Assembly (NCBI RefSeq): GCF_022637395.1 | Contig: NZ_CP093338.1 | Span: 62,001 to 126,000 of the forward strand | DNA: 64,000 nt | Origin: Shinella sp. H4-D48 | Lineage (GTDB): Bacteria > Pseudomonadota > Alphaproteobacteria > Rhizobiales > Rhizobiaceae | Direction: 5' to 3' | In this document: piece by piece, positions 1-8,348 of the stretch | How positions within the stretch are numbered: the first letter of the stretch is position 1 | Layout of the letters: every line of letters starts with the position of its first letter | Made by a program: the position numbers and the translations under genes | Notes under the pieces: generated by a model | What the model was told of the DNA's origin: nothing | The model's database searches: none | What the model saw: the letters and a program-made list of their open reading frames with translations, nothing else

Positions 1-132
1 GGGCAGGATGAAGCGTTGAACATGCTGCGCGCGTTCACCATCCGCCGCCTTGAGGCCGTCTGCGAAAGCCAACGCCTCGGCAAGCGTCTTGTTCATCTTC
101 CAGCTTGTGCCGACCCAGAGCGATTTTGCCAT
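1..132 (-). CDS. Triose-phosphate-isomerase-like tetrulose-phosphate isomerase, N-terminal part (cut by window edge)
   Basis: Only the first 44 codons lie in the window. The start reads MAKSLWVGTSWKMNKT, matching the first strand of the TIM barrel with the catalytic-lysine motif. The GTSWKMNKT form, rather than the GNWKMNGT of true triose-phosphate isomerases, is typical of the EryH/LerI (TpiA2) branch, which interconverts tetrulose phosphates in erythritol catabolism. That family assignment is from memory. The gene starts 14 bp after the EryC-like gene and is the last visible gene of the aco-type operon. A canonical tpiA is present separately at 20996-21766, which supports a distinct role for this paralogue. 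The rest of the active site cannot be checked here. Confidence 0.75.
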   Translation of the reverse strand, partial: MAKSLWVGTSWKMNKTLAEALAFADGLKAADGERAQHVQRFILP

Positions 133-146
133 GTCTTCTTCCTTCC

Positions 147-1079
147 TCAGCCGCGAAAACCGTTCATGCCGGTATCGATATGCGGTTCCCAATAGGCGAC
201 CGATTCCCGAATCATCTCGACCACGCGTCCATCCGTCGGTTCGCGCTCGCGGAATGACAGTTCCATGCAGATTTCGTTATCCGCGCCGCCGGCCTCCCTG
301 ACGGTGCGGATCAGCTTTTCAGGCTGGATGCGGCCGTCCTTGTTGTGTTCGGCGGTGAAAGGCCAGTGCCCGCCCTTGTTCATGGAGGACTGCTTGACGT
401 GGATGATCGGCGATTCCTGCGGGAATGCCGCCGCCCAGGCATAGGGGTCGGTATCATCGGGGTTCGAAGAGGTCACGTCGCCGTGGTCGATGTCCACGAT
501 CATGCGGAACGGTATGGCGAAACCCGCGCTCGCAAGCCGCCGGTCGAGCGTGCGGCACGCGGCAATCGTCTGGCCGAACTCACGGCCAACCGACATCGGC
601 TCCCAGAAGATGTATTTGAGCCCAGCCGCCTTGCCCTGTTCGGCCACGTCCTTCCAGCAGTCGATCACGGTTTCGATGAGTTCCTGCCGCCGCGTCTGGT
701 CGTTGTAGTCCTTCTGCGTGAACACCGCGAACTGCGAGCCCATGCCGTCCGCGCCCAGTTCACCGGCTATATCGGCCAGCGTACGGAACCATTCGAGATA
801 ATAGGCGCGCACATCGGGGTCGGAATGACCGAAATGATTGAGGCGACCGTAGGTGCTCGTCATGACGGACGTGACCCGCACGCCGGTTCGGTCCAGCGCG
901 CGGCGGAAGGCGCGAACACGGCGCGTAATGACGGAGGCCGGCCACGACGGATTGATGAACTCAGGGGTCAGCTGGATATGACCGATACGGATTCGCTCTG
1001 CGATGGTTTCGATGAGATCATCGACATCGGCGAACCGGTTGACCAGCGGATTGGTGTTGAGCGACAGCCGCAGCGCCAT
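147..1079 (-). CDS. EryC-like sugar-phosphate isomerase/epimerase (xylose-isomerase-like TIM barrel)
   Basis: This 310-residue protein resembles EryC of the Brucella/rhizobial erythritol pathway, a tetrulose-4-phosphate racemase. The start MALRLSLNTNP and the phrase IQLTPEFINPSWPA are typical. Candidate metal and acid ligands sit in FWEPMSVGREFG, IVDIDHGD, HVKQSS and CMELSFRERE, spread as expected for an AP-endonuclease-2/xylose-isomerase fold. I chose the ATG at 1079 over the upstream one at 1091 because GGAGAAGAAA lies directly before it. It sits between a HAD phosphatase and an EryH-like isomerase, so it most likely epimerises a ketose phosphate made from the imported polyol. The exact substrate is inferred; the family is fairly sure. 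Confidence 0.75.
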   Translation of the reverse strand: MALRLSLNTNPLVNRFADVDDLIETIAERIRIGHIQLTPEFINPSWPASVITRRVRAFRRALDRTGVRVTSVMTSTYGRLNHFGHSDPDVRAYYLEWFRTLADIAGELGADGMGSQFAVFTQKDYNDQTRRQELIETVIDCWKDVAEQGKAAGLKYIFWEPMSVGREFGQTIAACRTLDRRLASAGFAIPFRMIVDIDHGDVTSSNPDDTDPYAWAAAFPQESPIIHVKQSSMNKGGHWPFTAEHNKDGRIQPEKLIRTVREAGGADNEICMELSFREREPTDGRVVEMIRESVAYWEPHIDTGMNGFRG

Positions 1080-1128
1080 TTTCTTCTCCAAGAGTTATGC
1101 AATGCCGGCGCCGGCCGGCATCAGGATG

Positions 1129-1812
1129 TCATGTTTCCGCCAGCCGGCGCGCCTGTAGCGAGGCGATAGCGTCGGGCAGTTCCGCGAAGGCATCGATGAG
1201 CCGGTCGGCGCCGAGATCGTCCAACGGCGTTTTCGTATAGCCGTAGGTCAGCGCAATCACCGGCACCCCAGCTGCCTTTCCGGTTGCGATGTCGACCTCT
1301 GAATCGCCGACGAAAAGAACCGGATGCGCGCCGCCGGCCGCCGCCGCGGTTTCCGTCAGATGGCGGGGGTCCGGCTTGCCGACGCCGAAGGTGTCCGGCC
1401 CTGCAACCACGGCAAAGAAGCGCGAGAGGCCGAGGTGATCGACGATCTGTCGGGCGAAGCGCTCCATCTTGTTGGTGCAGACCGCCATCTTCCAGCCCTC
1501 ACCCGCAAGCTGCTCCAGCACGGTCTCGACATCGGCATAGGGCCGTGTCTCCTGAGCGACGCGTGCGCCGTAGATTTCGGTGAAGCGTTTGACGGCGGCC
1601 GCGCCGGCGTCGTCCTCCCATTCCACACCGCGCTCGCCCAAAGCCCGGCGCACCAGGTTCGGAATACCGTGGCCGATCAGCCTACGGGCGGTTTCGACAC
1701 CGATCGGCGCCAGCCCCCTTTCGGCCATCAGCGTGTCGAGAGACCCTGCCAGGTCCGGTACGCTGTCTACCAGCGTGCCATCGAGATCGAAAACAATCGT
1801 GCCTTTGCTCAT
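1129..1812 (-). CDS. Gph-like HAD phosphatase
   Basis: A 227-residue HAD hydrolase, subfamily IA. Motif I is FDLDGTLVDS near residue 8, motif II is the CTNK threonine region, and motif III/IV is GKPDPRH followed by VGDSEVDI. The overall sequence resembles phosphoglycolate phosphatase (Gph). The Lpd gene stops at 1822 and an AGG lies 6 nt before the ATG at 1812, which is preferred over the one at 1818. Inside a sugar-phosphate operon it may remove toxic or misrouted phosphates, such as a 2-carbon phosphate from side reactions, or dephosphorylate a pathway intermediate. The substrate cannot be read from the sequence. Confidence 0.8.
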   Translation of the reverse strand: MSKGTIVFDLDGTLVDSVPDLAGSLDTLMAERGLAPIGVETARRLIGHGIPNLVRRALGERGVEWEDDAGAAAVKRFTEIYGARVAQETRPYADVETVLEQLAGEGWKMAVCTNKMERFARQIVDHLGLSRFFAVVAGPDTFGVGKPDPRHLTETAAAAGGAHPVLFVGDSEVDIATGKAAGVPVIALTYGYTKTPLDDLGADRLIDAFAELPDAIASLQARRLAET

Positions 1813-1821
1813 GTCCATCCT

Positions 1822-3231
1822 CTATGCGTGAATCGCGCGTGAATCGGAGGCCAGCGTAGCCTCATGCAGCGCTTCCGACAGCGTGGGATGGGGAAATATC
1901 GTGTGGAGAAGATGCTCGCGCGTCGCGCCCATGGTCAGCGCAAGGGAAAAGACGGGCACGAGCTCGCTGACCGAGGGACCGATCATGTGCGCGCCGACGA
2001 GCCGCCCGCTCACCTTGTCGAACAGGACTTTGACGAAACCGTCTGTTTCGTCAATGGTGACCGCCTTGCCATTTCCGCGAAAAGCGAAGCGGCCGATATC
2101 GACGACAAGCCCTTTTTGAAGAGCGGCCTCTTCCGTCAGGCCAATGGAGGCGACCTGTGGCGTGGCGAAAATGCAGGACGGGACCGGCCCCATGCCAGCG
2201 TGCAATCCACGTCCCGCGATCGCCTCGACACAGCGCACGCCCTCATGCTCGGCCTTGTGTGCCAGCATGGGCGGGCCGGCAACGTCGCCGATGGCATAGA
2301 GTCCGGAAATGCTGGTCCGGCCGGCCGCATCGGTAGCGATTGTGCCGTTGCGCAGGGCGATCCCAAGCTTCTCCAAGCCAAGCCCGTCGACATTTGCCAC
2401 GACACCCGCGGCGGAAAGAAGCTTATCGGCTGTGATTTCGCGAGGACCATCGGGTTGGCTGAAGCGCACCGTCACGCCGGCCACATCGGGCGAGACCTGC
2501 GAAATTTCAACGCCGGTCAAAACCTCGATGCCCCGCTTGCGCAGGGACTTGCTCATCTGTTCGGCCACCTCGGCGTCTTCCTGCGGCAGGATACGAGCCA
2601 GACGCTCGATCAGCGCCACTTTCGCGCCCAGCGAACTGTAGAGGCTTGCAAACTCCACACCGATGGCGCCGCCACCCACAATGGCAATGGAAGCCGGCAG
2701 CGCAGCCGGCGTCATCGCATGATGATAGGACCAGATGCGTTCGCCGTCGGTAACGATGCCGGGCAGGCGGCGCTCGGAGGCGCCAGTGGCGATAATGATA
2801 TGTGCCGCATCGTAATCGCCGGGTGCAAGCGTGCCCTTCGGCGCCTCGCCCTCAACGGCCGTGACGCGCACCATGCCGGGCGCCAGGATTTCGGCGCCCC
2901 CCCAGATGACGTCGACCTTGTTCTTGCGCAGCAGGAACTGCACACCGGCATTGAGCTGGCCAGCGACCATGCGCGAGCGCGCGACAACGGCCGGAAAATC
3001 GACGGAGGGCGTTTCGCTGCGAATGCCGAAGGTAGCAGCATGACGGACCTCATCCAGAAGGGCCGCAGAATGGAGCAGCGACTTCGTGGGAATGCAGCCC
3101 CAGTTGAGGCAGACGCCGCCGAGATGCCTGCGCTCGACAACCGCCGTCCGCAGACCCAGCTGCGCCGCACGAATGGCCGCGACATAGCCGCCCGGCCCAG
3201 CGCCGATCACAATGATATCATAGGCCGGCAT
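1822..3231 (-). CDS. lpd: Dihydrolipoamide dehydrogenase (E3)
   Basis: A 469-residue flavoprotein that reoxidises the dihydrolipoyl group of the E2 protein with NAD+. The FAD-binding GAGPGG is at the N-terminus, the redox disulfide is GGVCLNWGCIPTKS, the NAD-binding motif is VGGGAIGVEF, the second FAD motif ends in AIGDVAG, and the active-site base is in FPHPTLSEALHE. Length and motif order are those of normal Lpd. There is no extra lipoyl domain. AAAGGACTGCC precedes the ATG. It is encoded 82 bp downstream of the E2 gene in the same operon, so it is likely dedicated to this complex. The gene name refers to the family; a housekeeping copy is expected elsewhere. Confidence 0.93.
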   Translation of the reverse strand: MPAYDIIVIGAGPGGYVAAIRAAQLGLRTAVVERRHLGGVCLNWGCIPTKSLLHSAALLDEVRHAATFGIRSETPSVDFPAVVARSRMVAGQLNAGVQFLLRKNKVDVIWGGAEILAPGMVRVTAVEGEAPKGTLAPGDYDAAHIIIATGASERRLPGIVTDGERIWSYHHAMTPAALPASIAIVGGGAIGVEFASLYSSLGAKVALIERLARILPQEDAEVAEQMSKSLRKRGIEVLTGVEISQVSPDVAGVTVRFSQPDGPREITADKLLSAAGVVANVDGLGLEKLGIALRNGTIATDAAGRTSISGLYAIGDVAGPPMLAHKAEHEGVRCVEAIAGRGLHAGMGPVPSCIFATPQVASIGLTEEAALQKGLVVDIGRFAFRGNGKAVTIDETDGFVKVLFDKVSGRLVGAHMIGPSVSELVPVFSLALTMGATREHLLHTIFPHPTLSEALHEATLASDSRAIHA

Positions 3232-3313
3232 GCGGCAGTCCTTTCGAGGGATATTGGCTCGACGCGGCCACGCACCAGCGAGAGGTGCGTGGCACGGCCG
3301 GGAGGCGAAGCGC

Positions 3314-4639
3314 TCAGCCGGCGCTTCGAATGGCCTGCGACACGAGGCGCCCGACGAGTGGAGCGGCTTCGAGTTGCGGCAGATGCCCGACCTGCGAGAG
3401 ACGATGCAGCCCCACATGCGCCGGCAGCGCATTGCTGTGCTCTGCCGGTACGATGCGATCCTGCTCCCCGACGATGACGCGGGCGGGCCCGCCGAAACGG
3501 TTCAGAGCATCGCGCACGGAGAAGAGCTGCGTGCTTCCCGCAAAGACACCGGCCGCAAGCCGCGTCTGGTTCGCCACCATACCCGTTCCTTCGCGACCGG
3601 AAAGTGTCGCGCGGACCAGGACACCGGGCAGGCTCGCCGGTTCATGAACCAAAAGGCCAAGCCAAGCCTGAAGCGCCGCCTCGCTGTTGGCAGACAGGAA
3701 CCCGCTCACATAATCGCCGTTGATCTTGGGTCCGAGGCCGGCCGGCGCAATCAGCGTCAGCGACCGCACGTCGAGATCCCCGCCGCCTGCGATGGCCGTG
3801 GCGACTGCCGCGCCGAGCGAATGGCCGACCAGATGCAGTCGTTCGATCTTCTCGGCGGCAAGTGTGGCTCGTACGACGGAGACAAGATCGTCGAAGCTGT
3901 CGGCCGATGCATTCGCCGCGCCACCGTGACCGGGAAGGTCGATCGCGAGGATCGGATTGGTCACGCTGATATGGCCGATGAACGACCGCCAGGCGGAAAG
4001 TTCGGCGCCGAAGCCGTGGATGAACAGCACCGGGTCTCCCACACCGGCTTGCAGCGTCTTGAGGACGCTGCGGCCGCTTGAAGCCGTGGAAGCGGCGCCG
4101 CCGAAGTTGACGAGCGTGCCCGAGCCTGGGGAGCGCTTGAATGCCTCCACGTCGCGCTTCACCACAGCACCGCGTGGGCCGGAGCCGGACACCCGCTTTA
4201 TGTCGATGCCGGCGGAGGCGGCAATCCGTCGGGCAAGCGGCGAGGAACCCCCGGCGCCCGATTTCAGGAAGGCCGTCTCGTTTTCGCGGACGGACTCCCG
4301 CGGGAAGACGGCGAGGTTCTCCTTGGCCGTCTCGACGATGGACTGGGCATCCTCGCCGGAGAAAGCTGCGACAGGAGCGGCGGCGACTTCCAGCTTCTCG
4401 CCCTCTTCGCCGACCATCATGAGGGGTTCAAGAACAACCCCCATGTCGCCGACATTGTAGCGTATCTCGAGGATCGTACCCGTCTCGAAGGCCTCGACCT
4501 CAAAGACCGCCTTTTCGGATTCGACTTCAGCGACGATGTCGCCCTTTTTGACCTTGTCGCCGACCTTGACGAGTATAGCCGTGATCTTGCCTTCGGTCAG
4601 GTCCTGACCGACCTGCGGCATCAAAATGGGACGTGCCAT
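3314..4639 (-). CDS. Acetoin-dehydrogenase-type E2: lipoyl domain, E3-binding domain and alpha/beta-hydrolase domain
   Basis: A 441-residue E2 component. Residues 1-78 form a lipoyl domain with the lipoylation site ESEKAVFEV (Lys43). Residues 131-168 look like a peripheral subunit-binding domain (SPLARRIAASAGIDIKRV, then GPRGAVVKRDV). From residue 192 an alpha/beta-hydrolase fold follows, with LFIHGFGA, nucleophile Ser274 in VGHSLG, Asp394 in GEQDRIVP and His419 in QVGHLP. AcoC proteins of acetoin dehydrogenase use this hydrolase domain, whereas PDH/OGDH E2s use a CAT-type acyltransferase with an HHxxxDG motif, which is absent here. The acyl group transferred to CoA is therefore probably acetyl or similar, derived from an acyloin rather than a 2-oxo acid. 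Lipoylation may depend on the local lipA. Confidence 0.85.
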   Translation of the reverse strand: MARPILMPQVGQDLTEGKITAILVKVGDKVKKGDIVAEVESEKAVFEVEAFETGTILEIRYNVGDMGVVLEPLMMVGEEGEKLEVAAAPVAAFSGEDAQSIVETAKENLAVFPRESVRENETAFLKSGAGGSSPLARRIAASAGIDIKRVSGSGPRGAVVKRDVEAFKRSPGSGTLVNFGGAASTASSGRSVLKTLQAGVGDPVLFIHGFGAELSAWRSFIGHISVTNPILAIDLPGHGGAANASADSFDDLVSVVRATLAAEKIERLHLVGHSLGAAVATAIAGGGDLDVRSLTLIAPAGLGPKINGDYVSGFLSANSEAALQAWLGLLVHEPASLPGVLVRATLSGREGTGMVANQTRLAAGVFAGSTQLFSVRDALNRFGGPARVIVGEQDRIVPAEHSNALPAHVGLHRLSQVGHLPQLEAAPLVGRLVSQAIRSAG

Positions 4640-4652
4640 GACGGTTCTCCTC

Positions 4653-5873
4653 TCAAGCCACGCGACGGTGGAGCGTTTCGACGGACTGCGCGACGAAATC
4701 CACGGTCTTGCGGGTGGCGGCTGCGAATTCCGCTGCCGTTGCAGCGAAGGCGCCAAAGCGTGAGAACTCCTCCGGCTTCATGCCGTCGAATTCATAGGCC
4801 TGGCGGAAATAGGGAATGCGCAGCAGCTTTTCGATGAGCTCCGCCGACGCGTCCGTATCGATTGCGGCAGGATCGAAATCCGGCAGCCGGTCCTCGGCCT
4901 TCATGAGCTGCGCGATGTAACCGGGCGGGCAGGTATAGACGAAGTCGCCGCCGGCGATCAGCGCGATATGGCCGCTCGATGCCTTGCCGCCCTCCCCTTC
5001 GTCCTGCACGCGCATGGAGCATTGCAGCATCTTGCTGGGATGGTTTCGATCCTTTCCGTAGCGATAGGCACGCTTCAGCACCGCCATCTCGCCTAGCAGG
5101 ATTTCCTCCGGCGAAAGCGCAATGCCACGCGCATCGGCCTGGGCCTTGAGGTCCCCGACATTCCCGAGACGTGAGGACATGTGGGTGATGACGGAGCGCC
5201 ATTTCGACAGATCGACACCCGCTGCCTTCGCCCGCTCAAGGCCGCGTGAAACGGCGTCCATGCAGGCGACATATTGCGGAACGGTGAAGGACGTCGTGTT
5301 GTTGGTGGAGATGCCGCGGGCCGTCAGCTCTTCGATGACCTCATAGCCTTCCTTCGAGCCGGGGATCTTCACCATGACGTTCGGCGCGATCTCTGCAAGC
5401 TGAAGCCCCTGCTCCAGCATGCGCGTCTTGTCCGTGACGAAACGCGGGTCGACCTGGCCGGAGACATAGCCGTACTTGCCGCCTGATGTATCGAAGACCT
5501 TGCGGATCATCGCCGCGCCGCGGCGCACGACATCGAGATAGACCGCCCAGTAGATATCCTCGACATCATCAGCGTTGCGTGTCGATGCGATCTTGCGGAT
5601 CTCGTCCGCCCAGAAGGCCGGATCGGCCTGAATCGCCTGCAGCGAGAGCGGCGGGTTGGTCGTGACGCCGCGAAAACCCATCGTGCCGTCACGGGCAGCA
5701 GTTTCCGCGTCGAAGAGGCGCGACAACTGCGCCTCCCAATCCGCCCGCTTTCCGGCAGGCGCATCCTTCAGGACAGAGGCTTTCCAACCTTCGTAGATCA
5801 GGGGTGAGGAATCCCACCAGATTTCACAGTCCGGATTTGTGGCTGCGAGCTTTTCCAGCACATGCAAGGACAT
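4653..5873 (-). CDS. Transaldolase-like protein, 406 residues, inserted between the E1 and E2 genes
   Basis: A class I (Schiff-base) transaldolase-family protein. Visible family signatures are the strand-1 aspartate in IWWDSSPL (Asp21), TTNPPLSL at 71-78 (TTNP motif), the Schiff-base lysine Lys169 in VMVKIPGSKEG, and NNTTSF at 191-196. It is longer than TalB (about 317 residues) and clearly divergent. Transaldolases move a dihydroxyacetone unit from a ketose phosphate to an aldose; some relatives act as simple aldolases. The gene lies 22 bp after the E1 beta gene and 13 bp before the E2 gene, inside the dehydrogenase operon. This implies that it makes or uses the same intermediate. The specific reaction is unknown. 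Confidence 0.8.
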   Translation of the reverse strand: MSLHVLEKLAATNPDCEIWWDSSPLIYEGWKASVLKDAPAGKRADWEAQLSRLFDAETAARDGTMGFRGVTTNPPLSLQAIQADPAFWADEIRKIASTRNADDVEDIYWAVYLDVVRRGAAMIRKVFDTSGGKYGYVSGQVDPRFVTDKTRMLEQGLQLAEIAPNVMVKIPGSKEGYEVIEELTARGISTNNTTSFTVPQYVACMDAVSRGLERAKAAGVDLSKWRSVITHMSSRLGNVGDLKAQADARGIALSPEEILLGEMAVLKRAYRYGKDRNHPSKMLQCSMRVQDEGEGGKASSGHIALIAGGDFVYTCPPGYIAQLMKAEDRLPDFDPAAIDTDASAELIEKLLRIPYFRQAYEFDGMKPEEFSRFGAFAATAAEFAAATRKTVDFVAQSVETLHRRVA

Positions 5874-5895
5874 GGTCGTCTCCCGATCTCTCTTC

Positions 5896-6900
5896 TCACT
5901 CAGCGGCTTGCGCGAGCGGCTTCGAATGAAGCGTGCGGCGCACGGCAAGCACGATGTCGTCCACCTGTGGAACGCTCGCCTTTTCAAGCTCGAGATTGAA
6001 CGGGATCGGAATGTTGAGGCCCGCGACGATCTCGATCGGCGCGTCCAGCTGGTAGAACGCCTCTTCCTGGATGATGGACGCGATGTCCGAGGCGACGCCG
6101 CCGCGGCGCACGGCCTCCTGAACGATGACGGCGCGGTTGGTCTTGGCGACCGAGCCGAGGATCATATCCTTGTCGAGCGGCACGAGCGTGCGCGGATCGA
6201 TCACCTCGGCATCGATGCCTTCGGCAGCCAGTTTCTCGGCCGCTTCCAGCGTACGGGGGATCATGTTCGACCAAGCGATCAGCGTCACATCCTTGCCCGG
6301 GCGCTTGATATCGCCCTTGCCGAACTCGATGACGTGCTCGCCATCGGGAACGAGGCCCTTTGTCATGTAAAGATGCTTGTGCTCCAGGAACATGACGGGG
6401 TCGGACTGGCGCAGCGCATATTTCAACAGGCCTTTCGCGTCCGCAGGGGTCGACGGCATGACGACCTTCAGACCGGGAATGTGGTAGAACAGCGCCTCGA
6501 GGCTCTGCGAATGCTGTGCCGCCACACCGCCGCCCGTACCGCCCTGCGTGCGCATGACGAAGGGAACCCGACCGTCGCCGCCGGTCATCAGACGGAACTT
6601 GGCGGCCTGGTTGACGATCATGTCCATACCGAGCATGGCGAAGTCGATATAGAGAATTTCCACGATCGGCCGGGCACCGGCAATGGCCGCGCCCACGCCG
6701 ACGCCGATCATGCCGGCTTCGGCAATCGGCGTGTCACGCACGCGCTTGGGACCATATTTCGACAGCAGCCCTTCCGTGACCTTGTAGGAGCCACCGCGTT
6801 CGGCAATACCTTCGCCGATGATGAAGACGGTGCTGTCGCGTTCCATTTCTTCGTCGATCGCCTCGCGCAGCGCATCGCGGTACATGATTTCTCTGGCCAT
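5896..6900 (-). CDS. Acetoin/pyruvate-dehydrogenase-like E1 beta subunit
   Basis: The 334-residue beta subunit of a two-subunit thiamine-diphosphate E1. The N-terminus MAREIMYRDALREAIDEEM and the phrases GEGIAERGGSYKVTEG, DTPIAEAG and QGGTGGG are typical of the transketolase-like pyrimidine-binding domain. The C-terminal transketolase domain contains VIDPRTLVPLD and IVQEAVRRGG. It forms an alpha2beta2 enzyme with the gene product just upstream (21 bp gap) and hands the acyl unit to the lipoyl E2. AcoB of acetoin dehydrogenase is the closest type I recognise, given the AcoC-like E2. A clear RBS, GGGGAGG, precedes the ATG. The true substrate is not determined. Confidence 0.88.
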   Translation of the reverse strand: MAREIMYRDALREAIDEEMERDSTVFIIGEGIAERGGSYKVTEGLLSKYGPKRVRDTPIAEAGMIGVGVGAAIAGARPIVEILYIDFAMLGMDMIVNQAAKFRLMTGGDGRVPFVMRTQGGTGGGVAAQHSQSLEALFYHIPGLKVVMPSTPADAKGLLKYALRQSDPVMFLEHKHLYMTKGLVPDGEHVIEFGKGDIKRPGKDVTLIAWSNMIPRTLEAAEKLAAEGIDAEVIDPRTLVPLDKDMILGSVAKTNRAVIVQEAVRRGGVASDIASIIQEEAFYQLDAPIEIVAGLNIPIPFNLELEKASVPQVDDIVLAVRRTLHSKPLAQAAE

Positions 6901-6921
6901 GGTGTGATCCTCCCCGTCTGC

Positions 6922-7908
6922 TCAGTAGGCTTCGACGAATTCGTTGAACTCGGCCAGCGTGATCTCACGGCTCGCCTTGGAGAATTCGACGGCATCCTCG
7001 AATTCCTGCTTGATCTCGTTTTCGATCGCTTCGATTTCGGCCTGGTCGAGACCCACGATCTCGACGAGAGCATTGCGCGCGCGGTCGACCGGGTCGCGTT
7101 CCTTGTAATAGGCCAGCGTGTCGGCCGGCATATACTTGCCGGGATCGTTCACATGGTGGCCCATGTGGCGGTAGGTCTTCGCCTCGATGAGGATCGGGCC
7201 TTCTCCACGGCGGCACTTTTCAACCGCATCCTGCATGAGGTGATAGACGGCGAGTGAGTCATTGCCGTCGACCTGATGGCTTTCGACGCCGATGGCGAGG
7301 CCGCGCTTGTAAAGATCGACGTCGCGCGTCGATTCCTCGATACGCGTTGAGACGGCATATTGGTTGTTTTCCACGACGAGCACGTAGGAAAGGTTCCAGA
7401 TCGCCGCCAGATTGAGTGATTCCAGAAACGTGCCGTTGTTGGAGGCGCCGTCCGTCGAGAAGGTCACCGTAACGGCATCGTTACCCTTGATCTGGTTGGC
7501 GAGCGCCGCACCGACGCCGAGCGGCGTACCGGCGCCCACGATGCCGTTTGCGCCAAGATTGCCGGCCCTGATGTCGGCGATGTGCATGGAGCCACCGTAG
7601 CCGCGGCAGTAACCCGTCTCCTTCTGCAGGAGTTCGGCCACCATACGCTTCACATCGGCACCCCAGGCGATGCAGTGGCCGTGCCCGCGGTGGGTCGATG
7701 CGATGAAATCGCCCTCCTGCAAGGCGGCGCAAACGCCCGTCGCGATGCCCTCCTGTCCGAGATAGGGATGGAAGTATCCACGGATCAGCCCCTGACGATA
7801 GAGCTTGATGCCTTCGGACTCGAAGACACGGATTTTGTAGGCCGTCCTGAAAAGTTTTTCCAGAAGCTCCCGCGAGGGTGCATTCGCCTTCTGAGCCTGC
7901 GCTGCCAT
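6922..7908 (-). CDS. Acetoin/pyruvate-dehydrogenase-like E1 alpha subunit
   Basis: The 328-residue alpha subunit of a thiamine-diphosphate dehydrogenase. Recognisable parts are STHRGHGHCIAWG at 71-83, KETGYCRGYGGSMHI, and the ThDP/Mg motif region 151-182 beginning TDGASNNGT and ending VVENNQYAVST. In most relatives the motif begins GDG; here the first glycine is replaced by threonine (STDGASNNG). KTYRHMGHHVNDPG corresponds to the phosphorylation loop of PDH E1 alpha. It is the first gene of the operon, with RBS GGGGAGAGAG upstream and a 440-bp divergent promoter region shared with the RpiR regulator. With E1 beta, E2 and E3 it would decarboxylate or cleave a substrate and transfer an acyl group to CoA with NAD+ reduction. 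Confidence 0.88.
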   Translation of the reverse strand: MAAQAQKANAPSRELLEKLFRTAYKIRVFESEGIKLYRQGLIRGYFHPYLGQEGIATGVCAALQEGDFIASTHRGHGHCIAWGADVKRMVAELLQKETGYCRGYGGSMHIADIRAGNLGANGIVGAGTPLGVGAALANQIKGNDAVTVTFSTDGASNNGTFLESLNLAAIWNLSYVLVVENNQYAVSTRIEESTRDVDLYKRGLAIGVESHQVDGNDSLAVYHLMQDAVEKCRRGEGPILIEAKTYRHMGHHVNDPGKYMPADTLAYYKERDPVDRARNALVEIVGLDQAEIEAIENEIKQEFEDAVEFSKASREITLAEFNEFVEAY

Positions 7909-8348
7909 GGATTTCTCTCTCCCCGATATGAAGATCGCTTGTCGATGAATGGCGTTCTAACATCCGAAAAACATGTTGTCGAGAAAATTTTCTTCATAAA
8001 TGAAAGCGCTGAATTCAGCGGGGAAATCACTCACAAACAGCTGACGAGCAACCAATATCGTTGTTTTTTAATGGTTTTTTGTGTCGCATGGGATCGCAAA
8101 CAAAAAATGGAGTGAAACTTCTGCCTTGTGCCGCCTGCGAAACCAGCAGAGAAATCCAGTAAAAAGTAAAATTCTTTCCACAATCTGACGCGCGTGTTTA
8201 TGGCGCAGCAAAACGAGCGATCACGCGGTGAGCTTTTCGCTGCACGTACCGACTTGAAAAGCAGAGAGTAAACTTTTCTTCCTCAGTCGATAGTGCTACC
8301 AATGTTCAGCAGACCTATCGGCCTCGGCCGGCACCTTGGATTGAAGTC
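7909..8348. promoter_or_regulatory. Divergent promoter region between the aco-type operon and rpiR-family gene
   Basis: This 440-bp stretch has no convincing gene; the reading frame through 7909-8115 continues from the antisense of acoA and has no RBS. It is AT-richer than its surroundings. Two elements stand out: a palindrome-like GAAAATTTTC at about 7984-7993, and GTAAAAAGTAAAATTC at 8159-8174. The second is related to the GTAAAAAAT motif in two other promoter regions of this locus. Both are plausible binding sites for the adjacent RpiR regulator. No clear sigma-70 boxes were assigned. Confidence 0.45.

Noticed and set aside
345-1169. Long open frame (274 codons) on the plus strand
   Set aside because: It is antisense to the EryC-like gene, has the Arg/Gly/His-rich composition of a high-GC shadow frame and no family features.
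1864-3477. 537-codon plus-strand frame
   Set aside because: It mirrors the Lpd gene on the opposite strand. The Lpd protein has all expected motifs; this one has none.
3314-7908. Pyruvate dehydrogenase operon
   Set aside because: The E2 has an alpha/beta-hydrolase domain and lacks the HHxxxDG acyltransferase motif, and the gene set includes a transaldolase and sugar-phosphate isomerases.
7582-8115. Frame running from the antisense of acoA into the 440-bp promoter region
   Set aside because: The start lies in antisense DNA and no RBS or domain is visible; the part in the gap is AT-rich non-coding DNA.
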